A stretch of 64,000 nucleotides of DNA from Granulosicoccus sp. (GTDB lineage Bacteria; Pseudomonadota; Gammaproteobacteria; Granulosicoccales; Granulosicoccaceae). Positions 57,524-64,000 of this stretch are shown one piece after another; positions within the stretch are counted from its first letter, which is position 1, and every line of letters starts with the position of its first letter. Location: assembly GCA_023301795.1 (NCBI GenBank), contig JALZVU010000042.1, positions 1 through 64,000 of the forward strand, given 5' to 3'. Under the pieces are notes generated by a model. It searched no databases, had not been told where the DNA came from, and was given only the letters and a program-made list of their open reading frames with translations. A program made the position numbers and the translations under genes.

Positions 57524-58155
57524 GGTTTCGAGCTCGATGTTACGTGTATACCTGATAGCGTCTGTTCAAAACGCGTCAGCCCTGTGTCTTGTACATGGAG
57601 TTCAAGACACAGTGACTGGGCTGCATCTTTTGCTTTGTCCAAACGCTTTGTACTATTACAACTCTGTGTGTCCTGCCGCAGATACAGTAGCCGTGTGTAA
57701 TTGGCAAAATACTGATCGCGCAGTTCCGGGTGCTTCGTGATACCCAACCCATCCATGACCAGACGCTGGAAATGATCGACCAGGTAATCGGTCAGATAGA
57801 AGGTGCCGAGCTCAGCCTCTGCCATGGCATCGAACACTTCCTTGCCTGCAAAAAAACTATAGCAATGATCACCGGGTAGGCGCTCTATGCTGTAATTGCT
57901 GAGCATGTTATCCAGCAGTCCTCCTGTACCGCAGTCGGCGTATGCCACGAAAATCTGCGCGTACTGATCCCTGTACTGTTGTATTTTTTCCTCGACACCA
58001 GGCGTAATGCGCTCTGGTGTGTTGTGCCAATGTGCGGGTAGGCATTGCACATCTATGTGCTGCCAGCGGTTAGCCTTGATAACCGCCATCAGCTCGTGCG
58101 AGATTGCACCACAGGCGATAATTAGTGTGCGCTTTGCTGGCAGTGCCGTCCCCAA
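57511..58155 (-). CDS. DUF1638-family protein
   Basis: The 214-residue protein has the DUF1638 pattern: RTLIIACGAISHEL at the start, AYADCGTGGLLDNML in the middle and a LGITKHPELRDQYF segment. The start codon is uncertain, since the open frame begins at a TTG (58155) and no ATG lies near the conserved start. Function is unknown, though homologues occur near corrinoid methyltransferase genes. It starts 11 bases after the corrinoid protein stop and overlaps the next gene by 13 bases, so it belongs to the operon. Confidence 0.75.
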   Translation of the reverse strand: MGTALPAKRTLIIACGAISHELMAVIKANRWQHIDVQCLPAHWHNTPERITPGVEEKIQQYRDQYAQIFVAYADCGTGGLLDNMLSNYSIERLPGDHCYSFFAGKEVFDAMAEAELGTFYLTDYLVDHFQRLVMDGLGITKHPELRDQYFANYTRLLYLRQDTQSCNSTKRLDKAKDAAQSLCLELHVQDTGLTRFEQTLSGIHVTSSSKPCPN

Positions 58156-58166
58156 AGCGGCAGTTC

Positions 58167-58877
58167 TCAGCTAGCCATTCTGCGTTCGGCAATCATGGAC
58201 TTTGCTGTCTCTACCGCCACGGCAGCATCACGGCAGTACGCATCTGCACCTACAGCGGTTCCGAATTCTTCGTTCAACGGAGCACCACCAACCAGCACGA
58301 TAAAGTCATCACGCATGCCTTGCTCTTTAAGAGTGTCAATAACCACTTTCATGTAAGGCATGGTGGTGGTCAGTAGAGCAGACATTCCGAGAATATCGGG
58401 CTTGTGCTCTTCGAGCGCTTCCAGGTATTTCTCAACGGCATTGTTTATGCCGATGTCAATGACCTCAAATCCTGCACCTTCGAGCATCATGCCCACTAGG
58501 TTTTTACCAATATCATGGATATCGCCCTTGACGGTCCCGATGACTACCTTGCCGATAGATTCAGCGCCGGTTTCGGCCAACAACGGGCGAAGGATTCCCA
58601 TGCCGCCCTTCATGGCGTTGGCAGCCATCAGCACTTCCGGTACAAACAAAATACCATCGCGGAAATCGATACCCACAATGCGCATTCCTTCAACCAGAGC
58701 ATCGTTGAGAACTTTGTCAGGTCCCCAGCCGCGTTCCAGAAGAATATTGGTACCTTCTACGATCTCTTCTCTAAGGCCGTTGTAGAGATCATCATGCATT
58801 TGCTCAACCAGCTCATCGGTGCTGAGTTCGCTAAGAATGATGTCTTCTTCGTCGTCGAAATTGTCTTGTTCTGCCAT
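58167..58877 (-). CDS. Corrinoid-binding methyl carrier protein (MtbC/MttC type)
   Basis: The 236-residue protein has the methionine-synthase-like cap (about 24-110) and a B12-binding Rossmann domain. The Co-ligating motif is Asp119-x-His121-x-x-Gly124 (GDIHDIGKN). An acidic N-terminal tail precedes the cap. It would accept methyl groups from the MttB-family enzyme and hand them to the H4folate methyltransferase. It is the first gene of the operon; a 203-base upstream region holds a palindrome at 58995-59006. Confidence 0.9.
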   Translation of the reverse strand: MAEQDNFDDEEDIILSELSTDELVEQMHDDLYNGLREEIVEGTNILLERGWGPDKVLNDALVEGMRIVGIDFRDGILFVPEVLMAANAMKGGMGILRPLLAETGAESIGKVVIGTVKGDIHDIGKNLVGMMLEGAGFEVIDIGINNAVEKYLEALEEHKPDILGMSALLTTTMPYMKVVIDTLKEQGMRDDFIVLVGGAPLNEEFGTAVGADAYCRDAAVAVETAKSMIAERRMAS

Positions 58878-58994
58878 GGGAATCGCACGCGCCTCTATTA
58901 AGGAGAATAGTAGCCATTGACGCTGGCTTACCGAAAGAGCGGAATGAGACAGTCACGACTTCAACTCGTCGATTCGCGACACTTTTCCATTTCG

Positions 58995-59006
58995 GCACAG
59001 CTGTGC
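58995..59006. promoter_or_regulatory. Perfect 12-bp palindrome upstream of the corrinoid operon
   Basis: GCACAGCTGTGC is a perfect palindrome about 120 bases upstream of the corrinoid-protein start. It could be a regulator site for the C1 operon. No matching second copy was sought across the window, so it may be chance. Confidence 0.3.
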
Positions 59007-59042
59007 TGAGCAAAACTTGAGCCTGATAGTGAAAATCAGGGA

Positions 59043-59074
59043 AGACTGGCTACGTATTGTGTGTGGGCCAGTCT
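59043..59074 (-). terminator. Stem-loop after the enoyl-CoA hydratase gene
   Basis: AGACTGGC (59043-59050) pairs perfectly with GCCAGTCT (59067-59074), starting seven bases after the hydratase stop in the minus sense. A second small hairpin (CCTGAT/ATCAGG, 59022-59040) follows. There is only a weak T-rich tail, so a rho-independent terminator is possible but not certain. Confidence 0.45.
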
Positions 59075-59080
59075 GCGGGC

Positions 59081-59866
59081 TTAGCGCCCTTGAAACGATG
59101 GTTTACGCTTATTCAGAAATGCGTCCACACCTTCCGAAAAATCGTCCGTCTTGCTGGCGGCTTCTTGAAAATCGCGTTCCAGATTCAACTGGTCTTCTAG
59201 GGTCCGGGTCTGGGAAAATCTGAGCAGCATTTTGGTGTAGCTGAGCCCCACGGTTGCCTGATTAGCAAGGCGGTGGGCCAAAGCTGTAGTCTCTGTTTTC
59301 AATTGCTCATCATCGACACAACGCCAGATCATGCCCCAGTTTTCTGCACGTTCGGCTGTCACAGGCTCACCCGTCATGCACAGGGCGGTGGCGCGTGCCA
59401 TGCCCACTAATCGAGGCAGCGTCCAGGTTCCACCACCATCAGGTACTAGGCCCACATGGTGAAACGACTGTATGAATTTGGCCGAGCGGGCCGCCAGAAC
59501 GATGTCGCAGGCCAGGGCCAGATTGGCCGCAGCACCTGCTGCCACGCCATTCACACTGGCAATAACCGGAATGTTCAGCGTGGTGATCGTGCGAAGCAGA
59601 GGGTTATAGTCACGTTCAACCACCGCACCCAACGCCGACAAATCGACTTCGGCCAGATCCTGACCCGCCGAAAAGCCACGCCCTGCGCCACTAATGACTA
59701 GGCATCGCACTGCTGGTGACTGCTGGATACGGCCCATTACCTCGCGTACTTCAGCATGCATATTGGCAGTAAAGCTATTGAGCTTTTCAGGTCTGTTAAA
59801 TGTGAGCCAAGCCACACCGTCGTCAAAGTTAATAAGAATGTCCTGAAAATCGCCGCTGACGTCCAT
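59081..59866 (-). CDS. Enoyl-CoA hydratase/isomerase, PaaG-like
   Basis: The 261-residue protein has the crotonase fold: SGAGRGFSAGQDLAEVD and GVAAGAAANLALACDIV form the oxyanion-hole segments. GLVPDGGGTWTLPRLVG and the WGMIWRCVDD segment recall PaaG-type epoxyphenylacetyl-CoA isomerase. No other phenylacetate genes are in the window, so the exact reaction is uncertain. It starts two bases after the GlsB-like gene's stop. Confidence 0.85.
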   Translation of the reverse strand: MDVSGDFQDILINFDDGVAWLTFNRPEKLNSFTANMHAEVREVMGRIQQSPAVRCLVISGAGRGFSAGQDLAEVDLSALGAVVERDYNPLLRTITTLNIPVIASVNGVAAGAAANLALACDIVLAARSAKFIQSFHHVGLVPDGGGTWTLPRLVGMARATALCMTGEPVTAERAENWGMIWRCVDDEQLKTETTALAHRLANQATVGLSYTKMLLRFSQTRTLEDQLNLERDFQEAASKTDDFSEGVDAFLNKRKPSFQGR

Positions 59867-59868
59867 AT

Positions 59869-60147
59869 TTACACAGCACCTCGTAGTTTCACTGGACGAA
59901 ATAGCGAGGCTAGCAACACCAGCACGAACCCGCCTAGCAAAGCGCGGAGCAAGTACGCAGGCGTATTGACCTCAATGCTCAGCGCGTTGCCCAGAATGAA
60001 AGGGGCAAAGGCACCGACACAGCCCCCCAGTATCCCCAGCACAATGTTGACAACAAATACCACCCCACGGCTTTTCAATGCCACCGATGCGATGACGCCC
60101 AGAACGAGCCCGATAAGTAGGACAAGGACGACATTGGAAAGTGGCAT
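59869..60147 (-). CDS. GlsB/YeaQ/YmgE-family membrane protein
   Basis: The start is the ATG at 60147 (MPLSNVV), ten bases after CTGGAG; a TTG nine bases earlier is less likely. The 92-residue protein has three predicted membrane helices and the Gly-rich pattern (VVNIVLGILGGCVGAF) of transglycosylase-associated stress proteins. Function is unclear. It lies 57 bases after the glutamate dehydrogenase stop and two bases before the hydratase gene. Confidence 0.75.
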   Translation of the reverse strand: MPLSNVVLVLLIGLVLGVIASVALKSRGVVFVVNIVLGILGGCVGAFAPFILGNALSIEVNTPAYLLRALLGGFVLVLLASLFRPVKLRGAV

Positions 60148-60204
60148 GATTAACAAACTCCAGTGGGTAGGGGCGGGCCTTGTAAGACGGTCACTCTCAT
60201 TGTA

Positions 60205-63200
60205 CTACCCCGCCAGAGGACTGTCCGAGCGAAGTAGCTTGTGGACCTCATTGATGGCTAGCGACAGCATGGCAAAGTCGATAGAAGAGCTGACTTTCAT
60301 CTCTGCCACGAGTGCACCGTATTTCTCTGTAGCCGTTGCGTTGCGTTTTGACCAGTCAAGAACACGCTCTGAAGCTGATTGATCTTGCTCGGTCATACCT
60401 GCAATCTCAGCACACAGCTGCCGTTGCTGCAGGTGCAGATTGCTACGCAATTCCGATGTTGCCAGCTTGTGCCAGTGCGATGTGGACACTAACGAGCCAA
60501 TACGCTCCCGTAACCAACTGAGCTCCAGATGTTGCCCGATAGTGAAATACACAGCTGCAGTGCCAGGTACTGATTGTTCCAGCGTATTGGCGATTTCCAC
60601 AATATCTAGCGAGGACGACAACGGCACCACACGGGCCACCATTGCCGCAGTCGATTCAGGGGCACCGGTATTCGTAAAGTGATCTACACGCTGATCCAGT
60701 GTGAGTTTTTCAGTATCGGACAGACAATCAGGCATAGAGGCTACAAGCTCGTCCAGCCCTGGACGAAAATGATTGATGAGTCCCTTGATGTCACCTCGTG
60801 ATCGCCGATTGCGAATCAGCCAATGCGTAGAACGCTCCACCAGGCCACGTACCAGAATCTGCATGGCGTACTGATCGCTGGAGCTAATCTGATTGTCCAG
60901 TGCCTCAATGGCCTGCCAATGTTGTGAGAGCCTGAATATCTCTTTCACAGCAACAAAGGCTGATGCCACATCACGAGCCGTTGCATTAAGCTCTTCCTGC
61001 ATGCGGAATACAAACGTCGGCCCCAAACGATTCACCACATCATTGGTGACCACTGTGGCAATAATCTCCCGGCGCAGCCGGTGCTCGAGAATCTGGGTTT
61101 TATGTCCTTGTTGCAAGGCATTTGGAAAGTAATCTGTCAGGACAATTTCCAGCGCCGGATCGTCGGTGAAGTCACCGTCCATAAGCTCATCAAACATCAC
61201 CATCTTGCTATATGACACCAGCACTGCAATCTCTGGGTGAGACAGCGGTTTGTCATTGACCAGTCGATCTGCAATTTCGTCAGCATCAGGCAAGTACTCG
61301 ATAGCCCTGTCCAGTTTGTCGATGGATTCCAGGTACTGCATGAAACGCGATTGCTCGTTTAGTGCAGCACTTCCATCAACAACACACAAATCAATACATT
61401 GCGTTTGTAGATAGTTATCCATTAATACAAGGGTGCCAACTTCATCAGTCATTGATTCTAGAAGCTGGTCGCGCTGCTTGATGGTCATGTCCTGGCTGGC
61501 AACAATGGCATTAGCCAGAATTTTTATATTGACCTCATGATCCGAACAATCAACGCCTGCAGAGTTATCAATGGCATCGGTATAGATCAATCCCCCCTTG
61601 CCTTGATTACCTGATTGGGCGTAGTCGATCCGGCCTAATTGCGTAAAGCCCAGATTCCCGCCTTCACCGACCACGCGCACACGTAGCTCATTACCATTGA
61701 TACGCAGGTAATCATTGGCTCGGTCTGCCGCATCCGCATGTGTCTGGCTTCGCGCCTTGACATAAGTGCCGATACCACCGTTCCACAGAAGATCGACAGG
61801 GGCTTTGAGAATAATCGAAATCAATGCCGTTGGCGTCAGTTTCTGTTGGTCTGTACCCAATATTGCCTGAGCTTCAGCTGAAAGCTCAATCTGCTTGGCC
61901 TGACGCGAATAGATACCCCCGCCCGCCGATATTAGTGACTCATCATAATCAGTCCAGCTTGAACGCGGTAGTGCAAACAAGCGCTCGCGTTCAGCAAACG
62001 AGGCCGCACTATCGGGCTTAGGATCAATGAAGATATGCATGTGGTTGAATGCCGCCACCAGCTGGATTTTTTCAGACAACAACATTCCGTTGCCAAACAC
62101 ATCTCCCGCCATATCGCCAATGCCGACAACGGTAAATTCGTCGGCCTGCGTATTCACGCCTAAATTACGAAAATGCCGCTTGACCGACTCCCAGCCACCA
62201 CGTGCAGTAATACCCATTTTCTTATGGTCATAACCTACAGAGCCCCCCGAAGCGAACGCATCACCCAGCCAGAATCCATATTGCTTGGCTACATCATTGG
62301 CGAAATCTGAAAATGTAGCAGTGCCCTTGTCTGCAGCAACAACCAGATAGGGATCGTCGCCGTCATAACGCACCACATCAGTTGGCGGTATCACCGCGCT
62401 ACCATCGAGATTGTCAGTAACATCCAGCAGGCCACTTAAAAAAGTGCGGTAACACTGAACGACAACCTCCATCATGGCTTCCCGCTCAGCAGGCAAGGCC
62501 GCTTTGACGTAAAAACCACCTTTGGATCCAACCGGCACGATAACGGCATTCTTCACCATCTGTGCCTTCATCAATCCTAATACCTCGGTACGATAGTCCT
62601 CTCTTCTATCTGACCAGCGCAGCCCACCGCGCGCCACCGACCCACCGCGTAGATGAATACCTTCTACTTTGGACGAGTACACAAAGATCTCGAATTTGGG
62701 CCGCGGCAAAGGCAAATCTGTCACTGATCTGGAGTCAAACTTGAAAGACAGGAATTCACGCAGTTCGCCAGATTCGTCCGTGCGATAAGCATTCGTGCGA
62801 AGCGTAACCAATATAAGATTTTTGTACCCCCGCAATATTCTGTCTTCGTCAAGACTAACCACGGTATCCAGTGCCTGATCGATTTTGTCGAGCAGCGACG
62901 TCATTGCAGGGCTTGAACTGGGGCTTGCACCAGGCTTGAACCGTTGCTCGAATAATTCAACGAGAAGGCGCGTTATAGATGCGTTAGCCACAAGACTATC
63001 GATCATGTAGGTTTGTGAAAACGGCACATCAATCTGCAGTAGATACTTACACAGCGCTCGCAGTATCACGACCTGACGCCATGTAAGCGAAGCCTCCAGC
63101 ATCAGTCTGTTAAAACCATCGTTTTCCACATCGCCGCGCCAGATATGATCAAACGCTGTTTGCACACGCTGCGCGGTGTCATCCTTTGCATCCGCAGTCA

Positions 63201-64000
63201 CATTGCCGGTCTGATGTACCGTGAATTCGTGCATCCATACCGTCTCTGACTCATGACGCTTTAGCTCATACGGGCGTTCAGACTCCACTCGCAGTCCCAT
63301 ATTTTCGATGACCGGTATGACATCAGACAGTGACACTTGTTTGTGTCGAGCAAAGAGCTTGAAACTGACCGAGCTGCTATCGGACACGGTGTGCCTGAAG
63401 AAACTCATCACCGGTGCATCATCGGGCAGATGCTTTTCGATAAAGTCGATATCAGCTGCCGCTATTCCGGCGGTAAAATCTTCTTTAAAAGCCGAGGAAA
63501 ATGCATTGCAGTAACGTCTATGCAATTGCATGGCTGTGATCTCGTCATGACGGTCCCGCAGCGTTGTCTCTAACCTGTCATTCCAAGTGATTGCTGCCGC
63601 TCTTATTCGCTGCTCTATGGCAGGCCAATCGATACGTCGATCGTAAGGCGGTTTTTTCTGAATTACAAAGTGCAGCCTTGCCAGAGGCGATTCGGACGAG
63701 AAGCGCATGTCAAAGCCTGCGCTGATGCCATCGATATGATTTACCAGCAGTTTTTCAATTTGCAGTCGGAGCATGCGACCGTAAGCATCACGTGGAATAT
63801 AAACAAGGCAATTACTGAAACGCCCCAACGCATCGTTAGAGCTGAAGAGGCGCACTTGAGCTCTTTCCTGTAGTGCCACGATACCCGTCGCCATCGACAG
63901 CAAATCGCGGCTATTCGTTTGCATCAGCATGTCGCGAGGCAAGCCACGTAACGTTGCAGCAATGGCCTTCCCATCATGAGAATCTGCGTGAGTTTGTGAT
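60205..64000 (-). CDS. gdhB: NAD-specific glutamate dehydrogenase, large type (N-terminus outside window)
   Basis: About 1,260 residues of a ~1,600-residue protein are present. The frame stays open to the right edge, and no true start is seen. The LRGLPRDMLMQTNSRDLL segment and LVYIPRDAYGRMLR belong to the N-terminal regulatory part. RGGLRWSDRREDYRTEVLGLMKAQMVKNAVIVPVG-type catalytic segments and VVGIGDMAGDVFGNGML lie in the dehydrogenase domain. It deaminates glutamate with NAD to 2-oxoglutarate and ammonia, a catabolic role that fits the amine-scavenging genes. The gene precedes the GlsB-like gene on the minus strand. Confidence 0.93.
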   Translation of the reverse strand, partial: SQTHADSHDGKAIAATLRGLPRDMLMQTNSRDLLSMATGIVALQERAQVRLFSSNDALGRFSNCLVYIPRDAYGRMLRLQIEKLLVNHIDGISAGFDMRFSSESPLARLHFVIQKKPPYDRRIDWPAIEQRIRAAAITWNDRLETTLRDRHDEITAMQLHRRYCNAFSSAFKEDFTAGIAAADIDFIEKHLPDDAPVMSFFRHTVSDSSSVSFKLFARHKQVSLSDVIPVIENMGLRVESERPYELKRHESETVWMHEFTVHQTGNVTADAKDDTAQRVQTAFDHIWRGDVENDGFNRLMLEASLTWRQVVILRALCKYLLQIDVPFSQTYMIDSLVANASITRLLVELFEQRFKPGASPSSSPAMTSLLDKIDQALDTVVSLDEDRILRGYKNLILVTLRTNAYRTDESGELREFLSFKFDSRSVTDLPLPRPKFEIFVYSSKVEGIHLRGGSVARGGLRWSDRREDYRTEVLGLMKAQMVKNAVIVPVGSKGGFYVKAALPAEREAMMEVVVQCYRTFLSGLLDVTDNLDGSAVIPPTDVVRYDGDDPYLVVAADKGTATFSDFANDVAKQYGFWLGDAFASGGSVGYDHKKMGITARGGWESVKRHFRNLGVNTQADEFTVVGIGDMAGDVFGNGMLLSEKIQLVAAFNHMHIFIDPKPDSAASFAERERLFALPRSSWTDYDESLISAGGGIYSRQAKQIELSAEAQAILGTDQQKLTPTALISIILKAPVDLLWNGGIGTYVKARSQTHADAADRANDYLRINGNELRVRVVGEGGNLGFTQLGRIDYAQSGNQGKGGLIYTDAIDNSAGVDCSDHEVNIKILANAIVASQDMTIKQRDQLLESMTDEVGTLVLMDNYLQTQCIDLCVVDGSAALNEQSRFMQYLESIDKLDRAIEYLPDADEIADRLVNDKPLSHPEIAVLVSYSKMVMFDELMDGDFTDDPALEIVLTDYFPNALQQGHKTQILEHRLRREIIATVVTNDVVNRLGPTFVFRMQEELNATARDVASAFVAVKEIFRLSQHWQAIEALDNQISSSDQYAMQILVRGLVERSTHWLIRNRRSRGDIKGLINHFRPGLDELVASMPDCLSDTEKLTLDQRVDHFTNTGAPESTAAMVARVVPLSSSLDIVEIANTLEQSVPGTAAVYFTIGQHLELSWLRERIGSLVSTSHWHKLATSELRSNLHLQQRQLCAEIAGMTEQDQSASERVLDWSKRNATATEKYGALVAEMKVSSSIDFAMLSLAINEVHKLLRSDSPLAG

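Noticed and set aside
58878..59080. Cobalamin riboswitch before the corrinoid operon
   Set aside because: No B12-box-like conserved core or multi-helix pattern was recognised in this 203-base region.
60205..63942. Complete glutamate dehydrogenase starting at 63942
   Set aside because: That codon is an internal TTG; the frame stays open to the window edge with conserved sequence, so the gene is truncated by the window.

Overview
The window looks like chromosomal DNA of a marine, aerobic, heterotrophic gammaproteobacterium. This placement is inferred from gene content (GbdR-like regulator, betaine and corrinoid C1 metabolism, polyamine catabolism, large NAD-type glutamate dehydrogenase, MaeB, HopJ-like and DUF3820-like small proteins). 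No rRNA, tRNA, CRISPR array, integrase or insertion sequence was seen. Genes are dense, with many ATGA/TAATG overlaps.

Region by region: (a) 1-6.3 kb: tail of a membrane protein, a secreted protein with glucan-water-dikinase-like domain order, two convergent penicillin-recognising-type serine hydrolases, and a YHS-domain protein. (b) 6.3-19.3 kb: a galactoside utilisation locus. The minus strand carries alpha-galactosidase (GH36), galK, galT, beta-galactosidase (GH42), a CUT1 ABC importer (binding protein and two permeases) and a LacI-type regulator. Divergently, an IclR-type regulator and the transporter ATPase. A near-consensus promoter with an IclR-like palindrome over its start site lies between the two arms. 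(c) 19.3-31.6 kb: mostly housekeeping genes: histidine phosphatase, S41 lipoprotein protease, degenerate GGDEF/EAL protein, EamA exporter, leuA with a probable leader-peptide attenuator, maeB, a HopJ-like protein, DUF445 protein, betaine-homocysteine methyltransferase and a dual-specificity phosphatase. (d) 31.7-34.5 kb: a non-pyrrolysine MttB-family methyltransferase and a GbdR-like regulator. (e) 35.1-40.4 kb: a four-gene cassette of a peptidoglycan-binding/YkuD-like protein, a protein with three TIR-type domains, a membrane-anchored nSTAND1-type ATPase and a PGDYG-like protein. This is the best candidate for an undescribed conflict or stress system. (f) 40.4-45.8 kb: hydantoinase/oxoprolinase subunits HyuA and HyuB with an FAD oxidase, and an HPF-like protein. 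(g) 45.9-52.7 kb: putrescine uptake (PotFGHI-like) and gamma-glutamylation (PuuA, PuuB). (h) 52.7-58.9 kb: a tight corrinoid C1 operon (corrinoid protein, DUF1638, PF13769-like protein, split MTHFR, methyl-H4folate:corrinoid methyltransferase, reductive activator). (i) 59.0-64.0 kb: a PaaG-like enoyl-CoA hydratase, a GlsB-like membrane protein, and an NAD-glutamate dehydrogenase that runs off the right edge.

The common theme is scavenging of marine organic matter: algal galactosides, quaternary amines, polyamines and hydantoin-type compounds. Methyl groups could flow from an MttB-type substrate through the corrinoid protein to tetrahydrofolate and then be oxidised by the MTHFR pair. Released amino acids could feed glutamate dehydrogenase. 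The methyltransferase and its partner operon are about 20 kb apart, so their functional link is inferred. The TIR/STAND cassette is unrelated to this metabolism and sits between two metabolic blocks.
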